From: Anastatus disparis
Taxonomy: Eukaryota > Arthropoda > Insecta > Hymenoptera > Eupelmidae
Length of the DNA stretch: 64,000 nucleotides
Direction: 5' to 3'
NCBI GenBank assembly: GCA_017163975.1
Contig: JAFFSR010000373.1
Span: forward strand, 1 to 64,000
Every line of letters starts with the position of its first letter. Position 1 is the stretch's first letter. Positions 1 to 11,940 of the stretch are shown one piece after another. The position numbers and the translations under genes are program-made. The notes under the pieces were generated by a model, which saw only the letters and a program-made list of their open reading frames with translations, made no database searches and was not told the DNA's origin.

Positions 1-1640
1 GACGCGTGCGTGCGCGTGCGTGCGGCGTGCGTGCGCATGCGTGCGCGTGCGTACGTGCGTACGCGTGCGTGCGTGCTGCGTGCGTGCGCGTGCGTGCGTG
101 CGTACGTGCGCGTGCGTGCGCGTGCGCGTGCGTGGCGCGTGCGTACGCATGTGCGACGCGTGCACGTACCGCGACATCTGCGTGCGGTGCGGTGCCGTAC
201 GTGCGCATGCGTGCGTGCCGCGTGCTGCGTGCGTGCGTGCGCGCGTGCGCGTGCGTGCGTGCGTGCGCGTGCGTGCGCGTGCGCGTGCGTGCTGCGTGCG
301 CGTGCGTGCGGTGCGCGTGCGTCCGCCGCGTGCGCATGCGTGCGCATGCGTGCGTGCGCGTGCGCGTGCGGCCAGCGCGTGCGCGTGCGGTGCGCGTGCG
401 CGCGCGTGCTGCGTGCGTGCCGTACGCGTGCGCGTGCCGCGTACGTGCGCGTGCGCGTGCGTGCGTGCGCGTTGCGTGCCGCGTGCGCGTGCGTGGTGCG
501 CGCGTGCCGTGCGCGTTGCGCGTGCGCGTACGTGCCGCGATGCTGCGTGCGTGCGGTGCCGCGTGCCGCGTGCGTGCGCGTGCCGCGTGCGTGCGCGTGG
601 CGTGCGTGCGCCCGTGCGCGTGCGTACGTGCCGTGCGCATGCGTGCGTGCGTGCCCGTGCGTGCCGATGCGTGATGCGATAACGTGCGCGCGTGCTGCGC
701 GTGCGTGCGATGTGCGACGCGTGCTGCGTGCGCGTGCCTGTGCGTGTGCGTGCCACCGTGCGTGCGCGGTTACGCGTGCGTGCGCGTGCGCGTGCCTGCG
801 CGTGCGCGTGCGTGCGCGTGCGCGTGTGCGTGCGCGTGCGCGTGCGTTGCGGTGCGCGACGTGTGCGCGTGCGTACGTGCGCGTGCGCGTGCGGTACGCG
901 TGCGCGGCGTGCGCGTGCGTGCGTGCGCGTGCGCGTGCGGTGCCGTGCGTGCGTGCGTGCGCGTGCGTGCGCGTGCGTGCGTACGTGCGCGTGCGCGTGC
1001 GGTGCTGCGTGCGTGCGCGTGCGCGCGTCACGTGCGTCGCGTGCGTGCGTGCGTGCCGCGTGCGTGCCCACGTGCGCGTGCGCGTGCGCGTGCGTGCGCG
1101 TGCGTGCGCATGCTGCGGTGCGTACGTGCGCGTACGTGCGCGTGCGCGTGCTGCGTCGCGTCGCGTGCGTGCGTGCCGCGTGCCGTGCGCGTGCGTGCGC
1201 CGTGCACGTGCGTGCGCGTGCGTGCACGTGCGTGCCCGCGTGCGTGCGCGTGCGCGTGCGTACGTGCCGCACGCGTGCGCGTGCGTGCTGCGTGCGCATG
1301 CGTGCCGCGTGCCGTGCGCATGCGTGCGTGCGCGTGCGTGCGTGCGCACCTGCCGCGTGCGCGCGTACGTGCGCGTGCACGTACGCATGCATGCGCGTGC
1401 GTGCGCGCGCGTACGCGTACGTCATGCGTGCCGCGATGCACAGCGTGCGTGCGCGTGCGTGCGCGGGGTGCACGTACGTGTGTACGTGCACGTACAATGC
1501 GGTACGTGCGTCCCACGTACGCATGCGTACGTTGCGTGCGCGTGCACGTACGTACATCGTGCACGTACGCGTACGTACCATGTGCCCCTGTACGCTGCGT
1601 ACTGTACGTACGTGCGCACGTACCCTTACGTACGTACGTA
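1..1640. repeat. GC-rich alternating purine-pyrimidine simple-sequence array (TGCG/CGTG)
   Basis: The stretch is almost entirely TGCG, CGTG, CGCG and CGTA units, so purines and pyrimidines alternate nearly without break. The breaks are mostly single-base slips such as GCC, GGC or GCGA. It is very CpG-dense, unlike the AT-rich rest of the window. Alternating CG/TG tracts are the classic Z-DNA-forming type. Long Arg/Ala/Cys/Val open frames on the plus strand are by-products of a stop-free repeat and are not genes. No consistent long period is visible, which points to slippage growth rather than duplication of a fixed unit. The array runs off the left window edge. Confidence 0.9.
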
Positions 1641-3240
1641 ATACGCAACCTGTGGCCATGCACATGCACATGCATGCACGCATCTGCCTTGTGCACATGC
1701 ATGTCTGCATGCAATACGTGACATGCCATACGTACACATGCATACACATACACGTACATACATACATGCACATGCATACATACACATGCACGTACATACA
1801 CATGCCAGAAATATATGTACACGTACACATGCGTACACGTACCCGCATACACATACACGTACGCATACACATACGTACCCATGCACACATACATACATGC
1901 CCATGCCACATGCATGCCACATACACATACATGCATACGTCCCACATACATACACATGCTGCATGCGCGTGCACATGCATGCACATACATACGCATACAC
2001 ATGCATGCCCTCATACCACGTACCCATACATGCATGCACGCCACACGTACACATCCTCACATACACGTACCGTACACGCGTACCACATGCACACGCACAT
2101 ACATGCATACATGCACATGCCACATGCATACACATGCATCATGCATGCACCGTATGCAGCTGCATATGCCCACATACATGCACGTACATGCACATGCATC
2201 ATGCCACATGCGCATGCACGTACATGCGTATTACCACGTACATATACGCGCATGCACGTACACGCCGCATGCATGCACGCCCTGCTGCACGTACATGCCC
2301 CGCACACAATACATATACACGTGCACTTCATGCACGTACGCATGCGTACACATGCCGTGCGTACGCATACATACTGCGTGCCCATCCACGCATGCCGTAC
2401 GGCAGCCGCATGCGTACGCGTGCCTGCAGGCGTATCGCGTACGCATGCGCATGCATACATGTACGCGCATACACGAGCATGCGTACGCATGTATGCTCGT
2501 ACGCATGCGTGCGCACACATACGTACGCGTGCGTACGTACGCATGCATGCCTGCGTAGCCGCCACGTACAGGCGCATAGCGCGTAGTGCCCATGCCACAG
2601 TACGTACAGTAGCACGTGCAATACGTACCGCGCCGTACATGCGCATGCGTACACGGCTATAATGCAATGTACATACAGTACATGCCTGTGCACATACGTA
2701 GACGTGCAATACGATACGTACTACCGCGTGACAGTGCGCATGCACGTACGTGCGCATGCCGCACGTAATACACATACGTACGTGCACATGCTGCATGCAA
2801 TGCGCGTACGCATGCAGTACGCATGCAGCGCATGCCTGTGCACATGCCATGCATGCCGTAGCGTGCACATGCAGTGCGTGCATGCGTACAGCGCGCATGC
2901 CGCGACATGTACGTACGCATGCAGTACGTGCGTATGCAGTACCATGCACGTGCATGCACGTGCATGCCGTACACGTATGCATGCATGCACACGTACATGC
3001 CGCATGCGACGTACACTGTACGCTGTACGTGCGCGTACATGCACGTACACATACGGACGCATGCGTGCGTGCATGCACGTACGTACGCGTACACATGCGT
3101 GCCGTACGCATGCATACGCATGCGCATACATGCGCACGTACGCATGCAGCACGTACACATGCCAGATGCACGTAATACATGCGCATGCATGCATGCACAT
3201 GCGCAGCACATGCACGCGCATGCACGTACATGCACGTACA
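1641..3240. repeat. Mixed transition zone of TGCATGCACGTACAT-type simple repeat
   Basis: The repeat continues the alternating purine-pyrimidine pattern, but C/T and G/A are mixed: TGCATGCA, CACGTACA and GCGTACGC are interleaved. CpG density falls from left to right and CACATAC becomes commoner towards 3.2 kb. It contains many short self-complementary words (TGCATGCA, ACGTACGT, GTGCAC), so local cruciforms are possible. Open frames here are repeat artefacts. Confidence 0.85.
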
Positions 3241-5030
3241 TGCAGCACACATCACATACACATACACATACATACATCATGCATACATACACATGCACAT
3301 ACATACACATACACATACGTACACATGCACATACATCACAATGCATACACATACATACACATACATACACATACACATACATACACATACATAACATACA
3401 TACACATACACACACATCCACATACACATACATGCACATACACATACATACACATACACATACATAACATACACATACATACACATACACTACACATACA
3501 CATACATACACATACACATACACATACACATACATACACATCACATACATACATACACATACATACATACACATACATACACATACATACATACACATAC
3601 ATACTTACATACATACACATACACATACAATACACATACACATACATACACATACACATACATACACATACACATACATACAACATACACATACATACAT
3701 ACACATCCACATACATACACATACATACATACACATACACATACACACATACATACACATACACAGCACATACACATACACATACATACACATACACATA
3801 CATACACATACATACATACATACATACATACATACACATACATACATCACATCTACACATCATACACATACATCACATACATACATACATACACATACAT
3901 ACACATACATACATACACACACATACACATACACATACATACACATACATACACATACACATACACACACATACACATACACATACATACACACATACAT
4001 TACATACACATACATACACATACACATACATACACATACACATACATACACATACACATACATACACATACATACATACACACACATACACATACATACC
4101 ACATACACATACATACACATACACATACATACATACACATACATACACATACACATACATACACATACACAACATACACATACACATACATACACACACA
4201 CATACACATACATACATACACATACACATACATACACATACACATACACATACATACACATACACATACACATACACATACATACACATACACATACATA
4301 CACATACACACATACCATACACATACATACACATACACATACATACACATACACATACATACACATAACATACATACACATACACATACATACACATACA
4401 TACATACACATATACATACACATACACATATACATACACATACACATACATACACATACACATACATACACATACACATACATACAAATACACGTACATA
4501 AAAATACACAAACATACACATACACATACGTACACATACACATACATACATATACACATACATACACATACACATACATACACATACACATACACATACA
4601 TACATAAACACATACATACACATACACATACATACACATACACATACATACACATACACATATATACACATACACATAGATACACATACACATACATATA
4701 CATACACATACATACACATACACATACATACACATACACATACATGCACATACATACACATACACATACATACTCATACAAATACATACACATAAACATA
4801 AATACACATACACATACATACACATCCACATACATACAGATACACATACATATACATACACATACATACACATACACATACATACACATCTACATAAATA
4901 CACATACACATACATACGCATTAACATAGATAAACATACACATACATATACATACACATACATACACATCTGCATAAATACATATACACATACATACACA
5001 TACACATACATACACATCCACATACATACA
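3241..5030. repeat. CATA/CACATA microsatellite array
   Basis: A nearly pure array of CATACATACACATACACATA-like units, that is, irregular alternation of CATA and CACA tetramers. It is C/A/T only on the plus strand apart from rare G (for example CATGCACATA near 4743). Alternating purine-pyrimidine order is retained. The long Thr/His/Ile/Tyr frame on the plus strand and the Met/Cys/Val/Tyr frames on the minus strand are repeat translations. Confidence 0.92.
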
Positions 5031-6841
5031 CATTCTCAAACATAGACATACGCTTACGTACACATACGCATACGTACACATACGAATACATACACATACA
5101 CATAGATACACATACACATACACACATACATAGACACACATACACATACACACATACATGTACACTGACATACATACACACATACACATTCACACGTACA
5201 CATACACACATACAAACACGCAAAAACATACACACATGCACATACATATATACACTCACATTCAGACAAATACGAATATAAACATACGCACGTGCATATA
5301 CACATACACAAATACACACACATACGCATACCCACATACACATGAACTCATACTTATTCGAACATACACATACGCACACACATATACACACATAAATATA
5401 CACCCATACACATACACACAAGCACATACACACATACACATATATACTAACACATACATACATACACATACACACAAACACATACACACAAACACATACA
5501 CACAAACACATACACACATGAAGATACACACATACACAAACACATACAGACATACACATACACACATACACATGTTTACACATATACACATACGAACATA
5601 CACATACACCCGTACATATACACATACACATACACACATACACATACAAAAATACACAAGCACATATACACATTTACATACACATACACACATACACATT
5701 CACATACACATACACACATACACATTCACACATACACATACACAAACATACATACACAAACAAACGTACACATACGCACATGCACATTTACACATACACG
5801 TACACACATACACATACGTGCATACACATATATACATACACATACACACATCCACATACACACATACACATACACACATATACATACACATACAAATACA
5901 CACAAAAACATACACATACACACATACACATACACACTTACATATACACAAATATACAACTACATACACACATACACATACACACATACTCTAATACACA
6001 GACTCATAAATACATACACATACACACATACACATGCACACATACACATGCACACTTACACATACACACATACTTATACACACATACACATACGCACATA
6101 CACATCTACACATACACATACGTGCATACACATACATACATACATACACATTCGCACATACACATACACACATACCCATACACACATGCACATACACACA
6201 TACACATACACGCATACACATATACACATACATAAACATACACACACATACACACATACACATACACACAAACACATACACACATACACATACACACAAA
6301 CATATACACACATACACATGAATTCACACATACACCTACCCACATTCACATACACACATTCACATACACACATACACAGGCACACATACACATGCACATG
6401 TCCACATATACACATACACATACACACATACACATACAGACATACACATACGCACATACACACATACACATACTTATACACATACACACATGCACATACA
6501 CACAAACACATACACACATACACATTGACACATGCACATACACACATACACCTTTGCACATACACACAAACACACACACACATGCACATTTACACATGCA
6601 TATACAGACATACACCTTTGCACATACACATACACACATACACATACAGCTTTGCACATACACAGAAACACATACACACATACACATTTACGCATGCACA
6701 TTCACACATGCACATACACACATACACCTTTGCACATACACATACACACATACACATGCACACATCAACATATAGACATACACATACACTCATACACATA
6801 CACACACATACATACACATACACACATATACTTATACACAA
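5031..6841. repeat. Interrupted CACACATA / CATACACACATA array
   Basis: The array continues with longer CACA runs (ACACACATACACATA) and more substitutions. From about 6540 a recurring variant CACCTTTGCACATACACA appears (near 6550, 6613 and 6727; a related CAGCTTTGCACATACACA lies at about 6647). This suggests local duplication of longer blocks. It ends at ACTTATACACAATATC, where sequence class changes abruptly to pyrimidine-rich. Confidence 0.88.
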
Positions 6842-7075
6842 TATCTGTTACTCCGTCTTCGTTATCGTTTTTGCGTCTATGTCTCACCAACACTATATCT
6901 CTGTCTCTGTCTCTTCGTCTTTGTCCTTATATCTTCGTCTTTCTGTCTCCGTATCTCTGTCTCTTTGTCACTGTCTCTCCATCCTCATCTCTTTATAAGC
7001 CTTACTCTGTTTACGTTTTTGTTTCTTCGTTTACATCTGTCTCTCTTTATCTGTTTGTCTCCACGTCATCACATT
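6842..7075. repeat. Pyrimidine-rich hexamer array, first copy (GTCTCT/TTCGTC)
   Basis: Degenerate tandem hexamers such as GTCTCT, TTCGTC, TTTGTC and TATCTC dominate the plus strand, with few A residues. Such a strand-asymmetric tract could form triplex or R-loop-prone structures. Ser/Leu/Val/Phe open frames are repeat translations. A better-preserved second copy lies at 7926-8378. Confidence 0.8.
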
Positions 7076-7165
7076 ACTACTTATATACATTATTATTTCA
7101 TCATATACAAGTAAATCATTGAAACTTTTTTTCCTTACGTGTATATCTTTGGCATAATCATTACA
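7076..7165. other. Short AT-rich spacer between repeat blocks
   Basis: About 90 bases of ordinary AT-rich sequence (TCATCATATACAAGTAAATC and neighbours) separate the first pyrimidine array from the second CACATA array. No gene or motif is recognised. Confidence 0.6.
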
Positions 7166-7925
7166 TACTTGCATACACATACACACATACACATTCACAC
7201 ATACACATACACTTCCACACATACGCATACACACATACACATACAAGCATACACATACACACATGCACATACACTTATACACTTACGCTTATGCGCATAC
7301 ACACATACACATACACACATACGCATACACACATACGCATACACATGTACACATACACACATACACAAACACACATACACGTACACACATACACAAACAC
7401 ACATACACATACATACATACACACATACACATACATACACGCATGCACATACGTGCATATACGCACATACATACACATACACACATCCACATACACACAT
7501 AGACATACACTTGCACACATACCTATGCACACACACATGCACACACATACACTAAGACACATACACATACATACATACACTTGCACACATACCTATGCAC
7601 ACACACATGCACACACATACACTAAGACACATACACATACACACATACACATACACATATACACATACACATACACATATACACATACATAAACACACAG
7701 ACACACACACTCCGACAGATTCACGCTTACGCACATGCATATACACACATACACACACACATATATATTTCCACTTACATTTTCACATATACATGTCACA
7801 TACAGAAGTACACATAAATACATACACTCATACATATAAGCACATACCCACATACACATGTACTTATGTGCATAAAGACATAAACTCATACAATTACACA
7901 TACACATATACTTATACTCATACAC
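7166..7925. repeat. Second CACATA array with an internal 70-bp duplication
   Basis: This is the same repeat type as 5031-6841. A block starting CACTTGCACACATACCTATG at about 7508 is repeated at about 7578 with no visible difference over roughly 63 bases, so it is a very recent 70-bp tandem duplication. The array ends in TACACAACATTGGC and is followed at once by the second pyrimidine array, repeating the order seen at 5.0-7.1 kb. Confidence 0.88.
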
Positions 7926-8378
7926 AACATTGGCTTCTTCATCTCCGTTCTTTTGTCTCTGTCTTCTTGTCTCTCCATCTTCGTCACTCCGTCTCTATTT
8001 CTTTGTCTTCGTCTCTTTGTCTCTAATGTTCTATCTCCGTCTTTTCGTCTTTATTTTTTTGTTTCTCAATCTTCGTCCCTGTGTCTATGTCTCTTCGTCT
8101 CTGGCTTACCGTTCCCGACGCTCTGTCTATGTCTCTTCGTCTATGTTCCTACGACTTCGTTTCTTTGTCTTTGTCTCTTTGTCAATGTCTCTCGGTTTTT
8201 GTCTCTGTGTCCCTTTGTATATGTCTCTTTGTCCTTCTGTATATGTCTCTTCGTCTTCGTCTCTCCATTTTCGCCTTTCCGTCTATGTCTCTCTGTTTTT
8301 GTCTCTCTTTCTTCTTTCCAACTTTGTGCTTTTGTCTCTTCGTCTCCGTTTCTTTTCTCCCATCTCTTTGTCTGAAAC
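7926..8378. repeat. Pyrimidine-rich hexamer array, second copy (GTCTCTTCGTCT)
   Basis: A clearer version of the 6842-7075 repeat. GTCTCTTCGTCT, GTCTTTGTCTCT and TATGTCTCTT recur with an underlying 6-bp step. Three plus-strand frames remain open for about 100-150 codons because the repeat lacks T-A-R words; they are not genes. Confidence 0.85.
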
Positions 8379-8641
8379 ACATGATTAAGAAGAATTAATT
8401 TTCATCATATTTTTTCATTAATTTATATAGAATTCAGTAAAACAAATTTTCAATTTATCATGATGATATGATTTGTATTTAATCAATTTCTATGCATATT
8501 GGAACTTTAATCCATTCTTTTCTTTCAAGTTTATAAAAACTTAATTTTAAACAGAACTGCAATATAAAAATAAAAAAATTTAGTCAATTTTTTTGACTAT
8601 TGAATCGGCTAATTTATACATATTCATATAATATATGAACA
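8379..8641. repeat. AT-rich flank including the left half of a split low-copy repeat
   Basis: No gene is seen. From about 8605 the sequence CGGCTAATTTATACATA, then TAATATATGAA, is the inverse of the repeat seen at 23.93-24.00 kb and 25.15-25.22 kb. Its continuation, CGCGTGACGTTAGGGGCGAGG, lies beyond the SINE at about 9117-9137. The SINE therefore split a pre-existing repeat copy. The last 12 bases (8630-8641) form the SINE target duplication. Confidence 0.6.
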
Positions 8642-9097
8642 GAGCCGGTCTGTGGCACAGTCGGTAGGAGCGTTGGATTCGTATGCTTGGGGAACCGGGA
8701 TCGAATCTCGCTCTCGGCTGTTTTTCAAACGAGCACCTCTGTTATATGTGCTTTGTACGCAGTACACACTTACGAGCTCCGTCGCTAAGGGATGAAAAAG
8801 TGCAGTTGTAAAAATCAACTGACCTCGCGTCCCAGTGGATCGGGGTTTGATTCCCTAGGAAAAATTAGAAAAAATAGTTTTCGAAGTTTTCCGAGGGAAT
8901 AAACCCGAAGAACACAAAAACATATATATATATATATATATAAAAGTCCCTCTGGGCAAAACTCGAATTATAATAAAAAGTCCCACTGGGCAACAAAAAC
9001 AAAAAATATAATAATCACTTGGTGATGGCCTAAGACGTAACGCTCATATGAAGCAAGCCAAGAGGCCAAAATAATAATTAAGAAGAAGAAGAAGAAG
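8642..9097 (+). mobile_element. tRNA-derived SINE, full-length, 12-bp target duplication
   Basis: The head GAGCCGGTCTGTGGCACAGT contains an RNA polymerase III A box (TGGCACAGTCGG). A B-box-like GGATCGAATCT follows about 45 bases on, and a second B-box-like GGTTTGATTCC lies at about 8847. The body includes a short (TA)n tract at about 8925-8943 and two similar AAGTCCCWCTGGGCAA segments. The 3' end is GGCCAAAATAATAATTAAG followed by (AAG)n. Both sides carry AATATATGAACA (8630-8641 and 9098-9109), a perfect duplication typical of LINE-mediated insertion. It would be transcribed by Pol III if active; it encodes no protein. Confidence 0.85.
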
Positions 9098-9109
9098 AAT
9101 ATATGAACA

Positions 9110-10300
9110 TTTAACCGCGTGACGTTAGGGGCGAGGTAAATTAAGCTCGCAAAATATTGAAATCAAGTTTCTTCTATTAGTTAATCCAGTAATCTAACAT
9201 ACCTAACATTATTAATGTAACCCTAATTAAATTTTAATTGAAATAGAAATCTTAATACTTCTATTAATCAATATCTTTATAAACATTTAAATCATTTATG
9301 TGTAAACAAATACAAAAATATATTATTAAAAGATTAATTTTAATAACAATAAAGACAATCCCTCGCCGTTACATCATTGCATATTGGAGCACGGTGTGAC
9401 ATATAAATGATTCTCAATAACATAGATTAGTAACTATAGGATATATTTAAATAAATATATAAATACACTATTATTACAAATAAATAAATATATGATTATG
9501 CTTATTTTTTTATTGGAAATTTATGTATTTTTTCTATTAAGGATAAAATAGAGATTAGATGAAAAACATATTACATTGCAAAGGATGAATATTATAAATT
9601 AAAATATGCAAGTCATTTATGCATTACTTAATTGTTTATTGAAAAAATTATCCAATGTTTGAATATAAATTTAATTTTCATTCTAATTGAAATCTATATG
9701 ATTATTCTTTAGCTTCAGTAGCTTAAGCAATAGCATTTTCCTACAAAAGTTAATTAATAAATGAACTGATGATATTTTTTTATTAATACATAAACTGATA
9801 TAATTTTCTCTCATTTTAATTGAATTATTAGTCTAGACCTAATTAAGTGTTATGATTTAAGTTAATACTTCATTAACTAATTGTTTATTATTTATAAAAT
9901 TATCTTGTATTTGAATTTGAATTGAATTGTTATTCTTATTGACATGGTAGCATTTGTTTCAAAAAATAATAGCTTAGTTCTAATTAATAGTTTTATGTAA
10001 TGCATACTTTTTTTACACCAAAGAAATTTGTCTTATCTTCTTTTCCCTTTTTCTCATATATATAGATAAAACGTAAATAGTTTATTAATTAATTGTTCTT
10101 TATTGAAAAAATTATTGAATGTTTCATTATGAATTGAAGTTTTATTCTAATTAAATTCTATATGATTACCCTTTAGCTTCAGTAGCTTAGACAATAGCAT
10201 TGATCTATAAAAGTTTATTAGTAAATAAACAGGTAATAGTTGTCTTAATTTAATGAAAATTTTATTCACGATTTGATTAAATGTCCTAATATAAGTTGAT
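9110..10300. repeat. AT-rich region with a diverged internal duplication
   Basis: No gene is recognised. A segment with TATATGATTATTCTTTAGCTTCAGTAGCTTAAGCAATAGCAT (about 9690-9740) recurs in diverged form at about 10158-10200 (TTTAGCTTCAGTAGCTTAGA core). Flanking TTAATTAATAAATGAACTGA-like and ATTGTTTATTGAAAAAATTA-like pieces also repeat about 450-470 bp apart. This looks like an old tandem duplication or two copies of one element. Confidence 0.5.
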
Positions 10301-10660
10301 ATGTTACTTAAATAATCGTCTCTACATATGATTTGAAAAATAAGGAGGATGAGCTAAGGAAGAGCTAAAACAACATAAAATAGCGTAAAATTTCTGATGG
10401 ATTACCTGAGGAAGAGTTAAAATTACTTAAAATAACGTAGAAATAATGGAATATAGTTGAGGATTTTTTAAGAATGTGTGAGGGAAGAGGAAATGAAGAG
10501 GTGAGGAGGAAAAAATGAAGAGGAAATGAAGAGAAGAGGAAGAGAAAAAAAAAGAAAGAGACAAAAATAACGTGAAATTACGTTAAAAAAACGGGAAAAA
10601 ATGAGGACCAAAATACGGTAAAGGGAAGAGAAAAAGAAGAGAAATGGAGGAGCTTGGTCG
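10301..10660. repeat. Purine-rich (GA/GAGGAAA) tract with short direct repeats
   Basis: The plus strand is strongly purine-biased from about 10470 to 10640 (GAAGAGGTGAGGAGGAAAAA and similar). Before it, two related pieces occur: GAGGATGAGCTAAGGAAGAG and TGAGGAAGAGTTAAAATTAC. A 158-codon minus-strand frame across it is low-complexity Ser/Phe/Leu and is not supported as a gene. Confidence 0.55.
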
Positions 10661-11679
10661 TAAAAATTTTCCTTACAACTATATAACATACATAAATAAT
10701 AAAAAGACTCTAATATAAGTGTATTAATCGTCAAAAACAAGACAGTCGAAAAATTATACGTTTCACGCCACGTGCTGGTGTATCTATATATATCGGTTCT
10801 CCTCCATCCCCACTTTTTGCTGTGTACTGCGCGCTCGACCGTTTTCGTCAATGTTCGAGTGCATATTTCACCCTTTTTACACAATTTTAATGAAAACTTA
10901 GAATATACGTTTATTAGTATATTGTTTCTAGTTTTTAAAACCATTTTAAAAATGTTTGTACGACGTTTTCAATCGGTAATATAAAGAAGGGATTAATACC
11001 GAAAAAAAATTAAAATTGCAATTGCGCAGGAACTAATTATCTGATAGTATCTGCCTTTGGCATGTTACAAGTAGATATAATTATCTACTTCTGTGCCAAA
11101 TTTCAGCTCTTAATATTTATAAGCAACAGAGTTATGAATTTAAAAAAAAAAAAAATTTCGGTTTTTCCGAATTTTCTCCGGTTTTAATAAACCGATTGAA
11201 TCGTTTGATATTTCGTTTAGTTGATGATTCAATTCTCTACAATTTTTCCATTAACACCATGATAATTCGTCAAATAGCTTTCGTTTTATTAGCAAAAAAC
11301 AAAAAAAAACGCTTTTTTTTGCATGAATTTGTTAATAACTAATTAATAAATCATAGTTGCTAGTCTAAAATATATAAGTAAACATCTACAGACTATTTTT
11401 TAAATGATCGCACAGGTCGTTTCCAGTTACTAATTTTGGCAAAATAAGACTTTTTTTTCGGTTCATCGGCTGGCCTAGTTATACAAGGTGAAGATAAGTC
11501 TACCATTTAAAATAAAAGAACCTTTAACTGAATTTGAATTGAAACTAAGAAAACAGTGAAAAAATTTTTGTATGGAAAAGTATGCCTTTTTTATCAATAA
11601 ATTTTGATGGTAGATTAAATTGATAAATCAAGGTTCATTTAGAACAGAATAAAAAAAAATTAAGAAATTTCATTTTTTA
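10661..11679. other. AT-rich non-coding stretch, nothing recognised
   Basis: There are A/T homopolymers, scattered short inverted pieces (for example TCGGTTTTTCCGAATTTTCTC) and a GATATAATTATCTACTT near-palindrome at about 11072. There is no open frame of quality, and no LTR, TIR or RNA motif that I can support. Confidence 0.4.
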
Positions 11680-11695
11680 CTATTAAAAAATACAG

Positions 11696-11924
11696 GTACC
11701 TCTGACTTTTTTTTCTAAAGAAAAATTAGTGTATGTGCTAATAATATCGCGCATCTCTTACAAAATCCGATCTCATTGAGTATCGATTGATTCTTGGTCA
11801 CAAAAAATGTAACTGACCATCGATCAGCAATCAAAGATTTCGGCATGGTGTATCATGATGTAATGTGCTAAACGGTTCCGAGCTAGAATCTATCTGATAT
11901 TATCATATGAAAAAGAAAAAAAAG
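11696..11924 (+). mobile_element. 5'-truncated tRNA-derived SINE with 16-bp target duplication
   Basis: The sequence begins GTACCTCTGACTTTTTTTTC and ends in an A-rich tail. It matches the body of the SINE at 38918-39291 (opposite strand): shared words include GAAAAATTAGTGTATGT, CAAAAAATGT, CAATCAAAGATTTCGGCATGG-like and CTAGAATCTATCTGATATTAT. The tRNA head is missing. CTATTAAAAAATACAG is present on both sides (11680-11695 and 11925-11940) without mismatch, so this is a 5'-truncated insertion and not later decay. Confidence 0.88.
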
Positions 11925-11940
11925 CTATTAAAAAATACAG

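Noticed and set aside
6..2662. Long plus-strand frames of Arg/Ala/Cys/Val composition in the GC-rich array
   Set aside because: Several frames are open at once on both strands over a TGCG simple repeat. There is no domain and no codon bias beyond the repeat.
2662..7692. Long Thr/His/Tyr and Met/Cys/Val/Tyr frames over CATA repeats
   Set aside because: Direct translations of CACATA microsatellite in all phases.
1..8378. Telomere or subtelomere
   Set aside because: No TTAGG-type arrays or other telomeric repeat are seen; the left end is simply the window edge.
7930..8388. Ser/Leu/Phe-rich frame of about 150 codons
   Set aside because: Three overlapping frames are open over a degenerate GTCTCT hexamer array; this is a repeat by-product.
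8642..8720. Functional tRNA gene
   Set aside because: It has A- and B-box-like sequences, but no convincing cloverleaf with acceptor pairing. It is followed by a SINE body, an (AAG)n tail and a target duplication.
10468..10944. 158-codon minus-strand frame
   Set aside because: Low-complexity Ser/Phe/Leu read opposite a purine-rich tract, without domain or start context.
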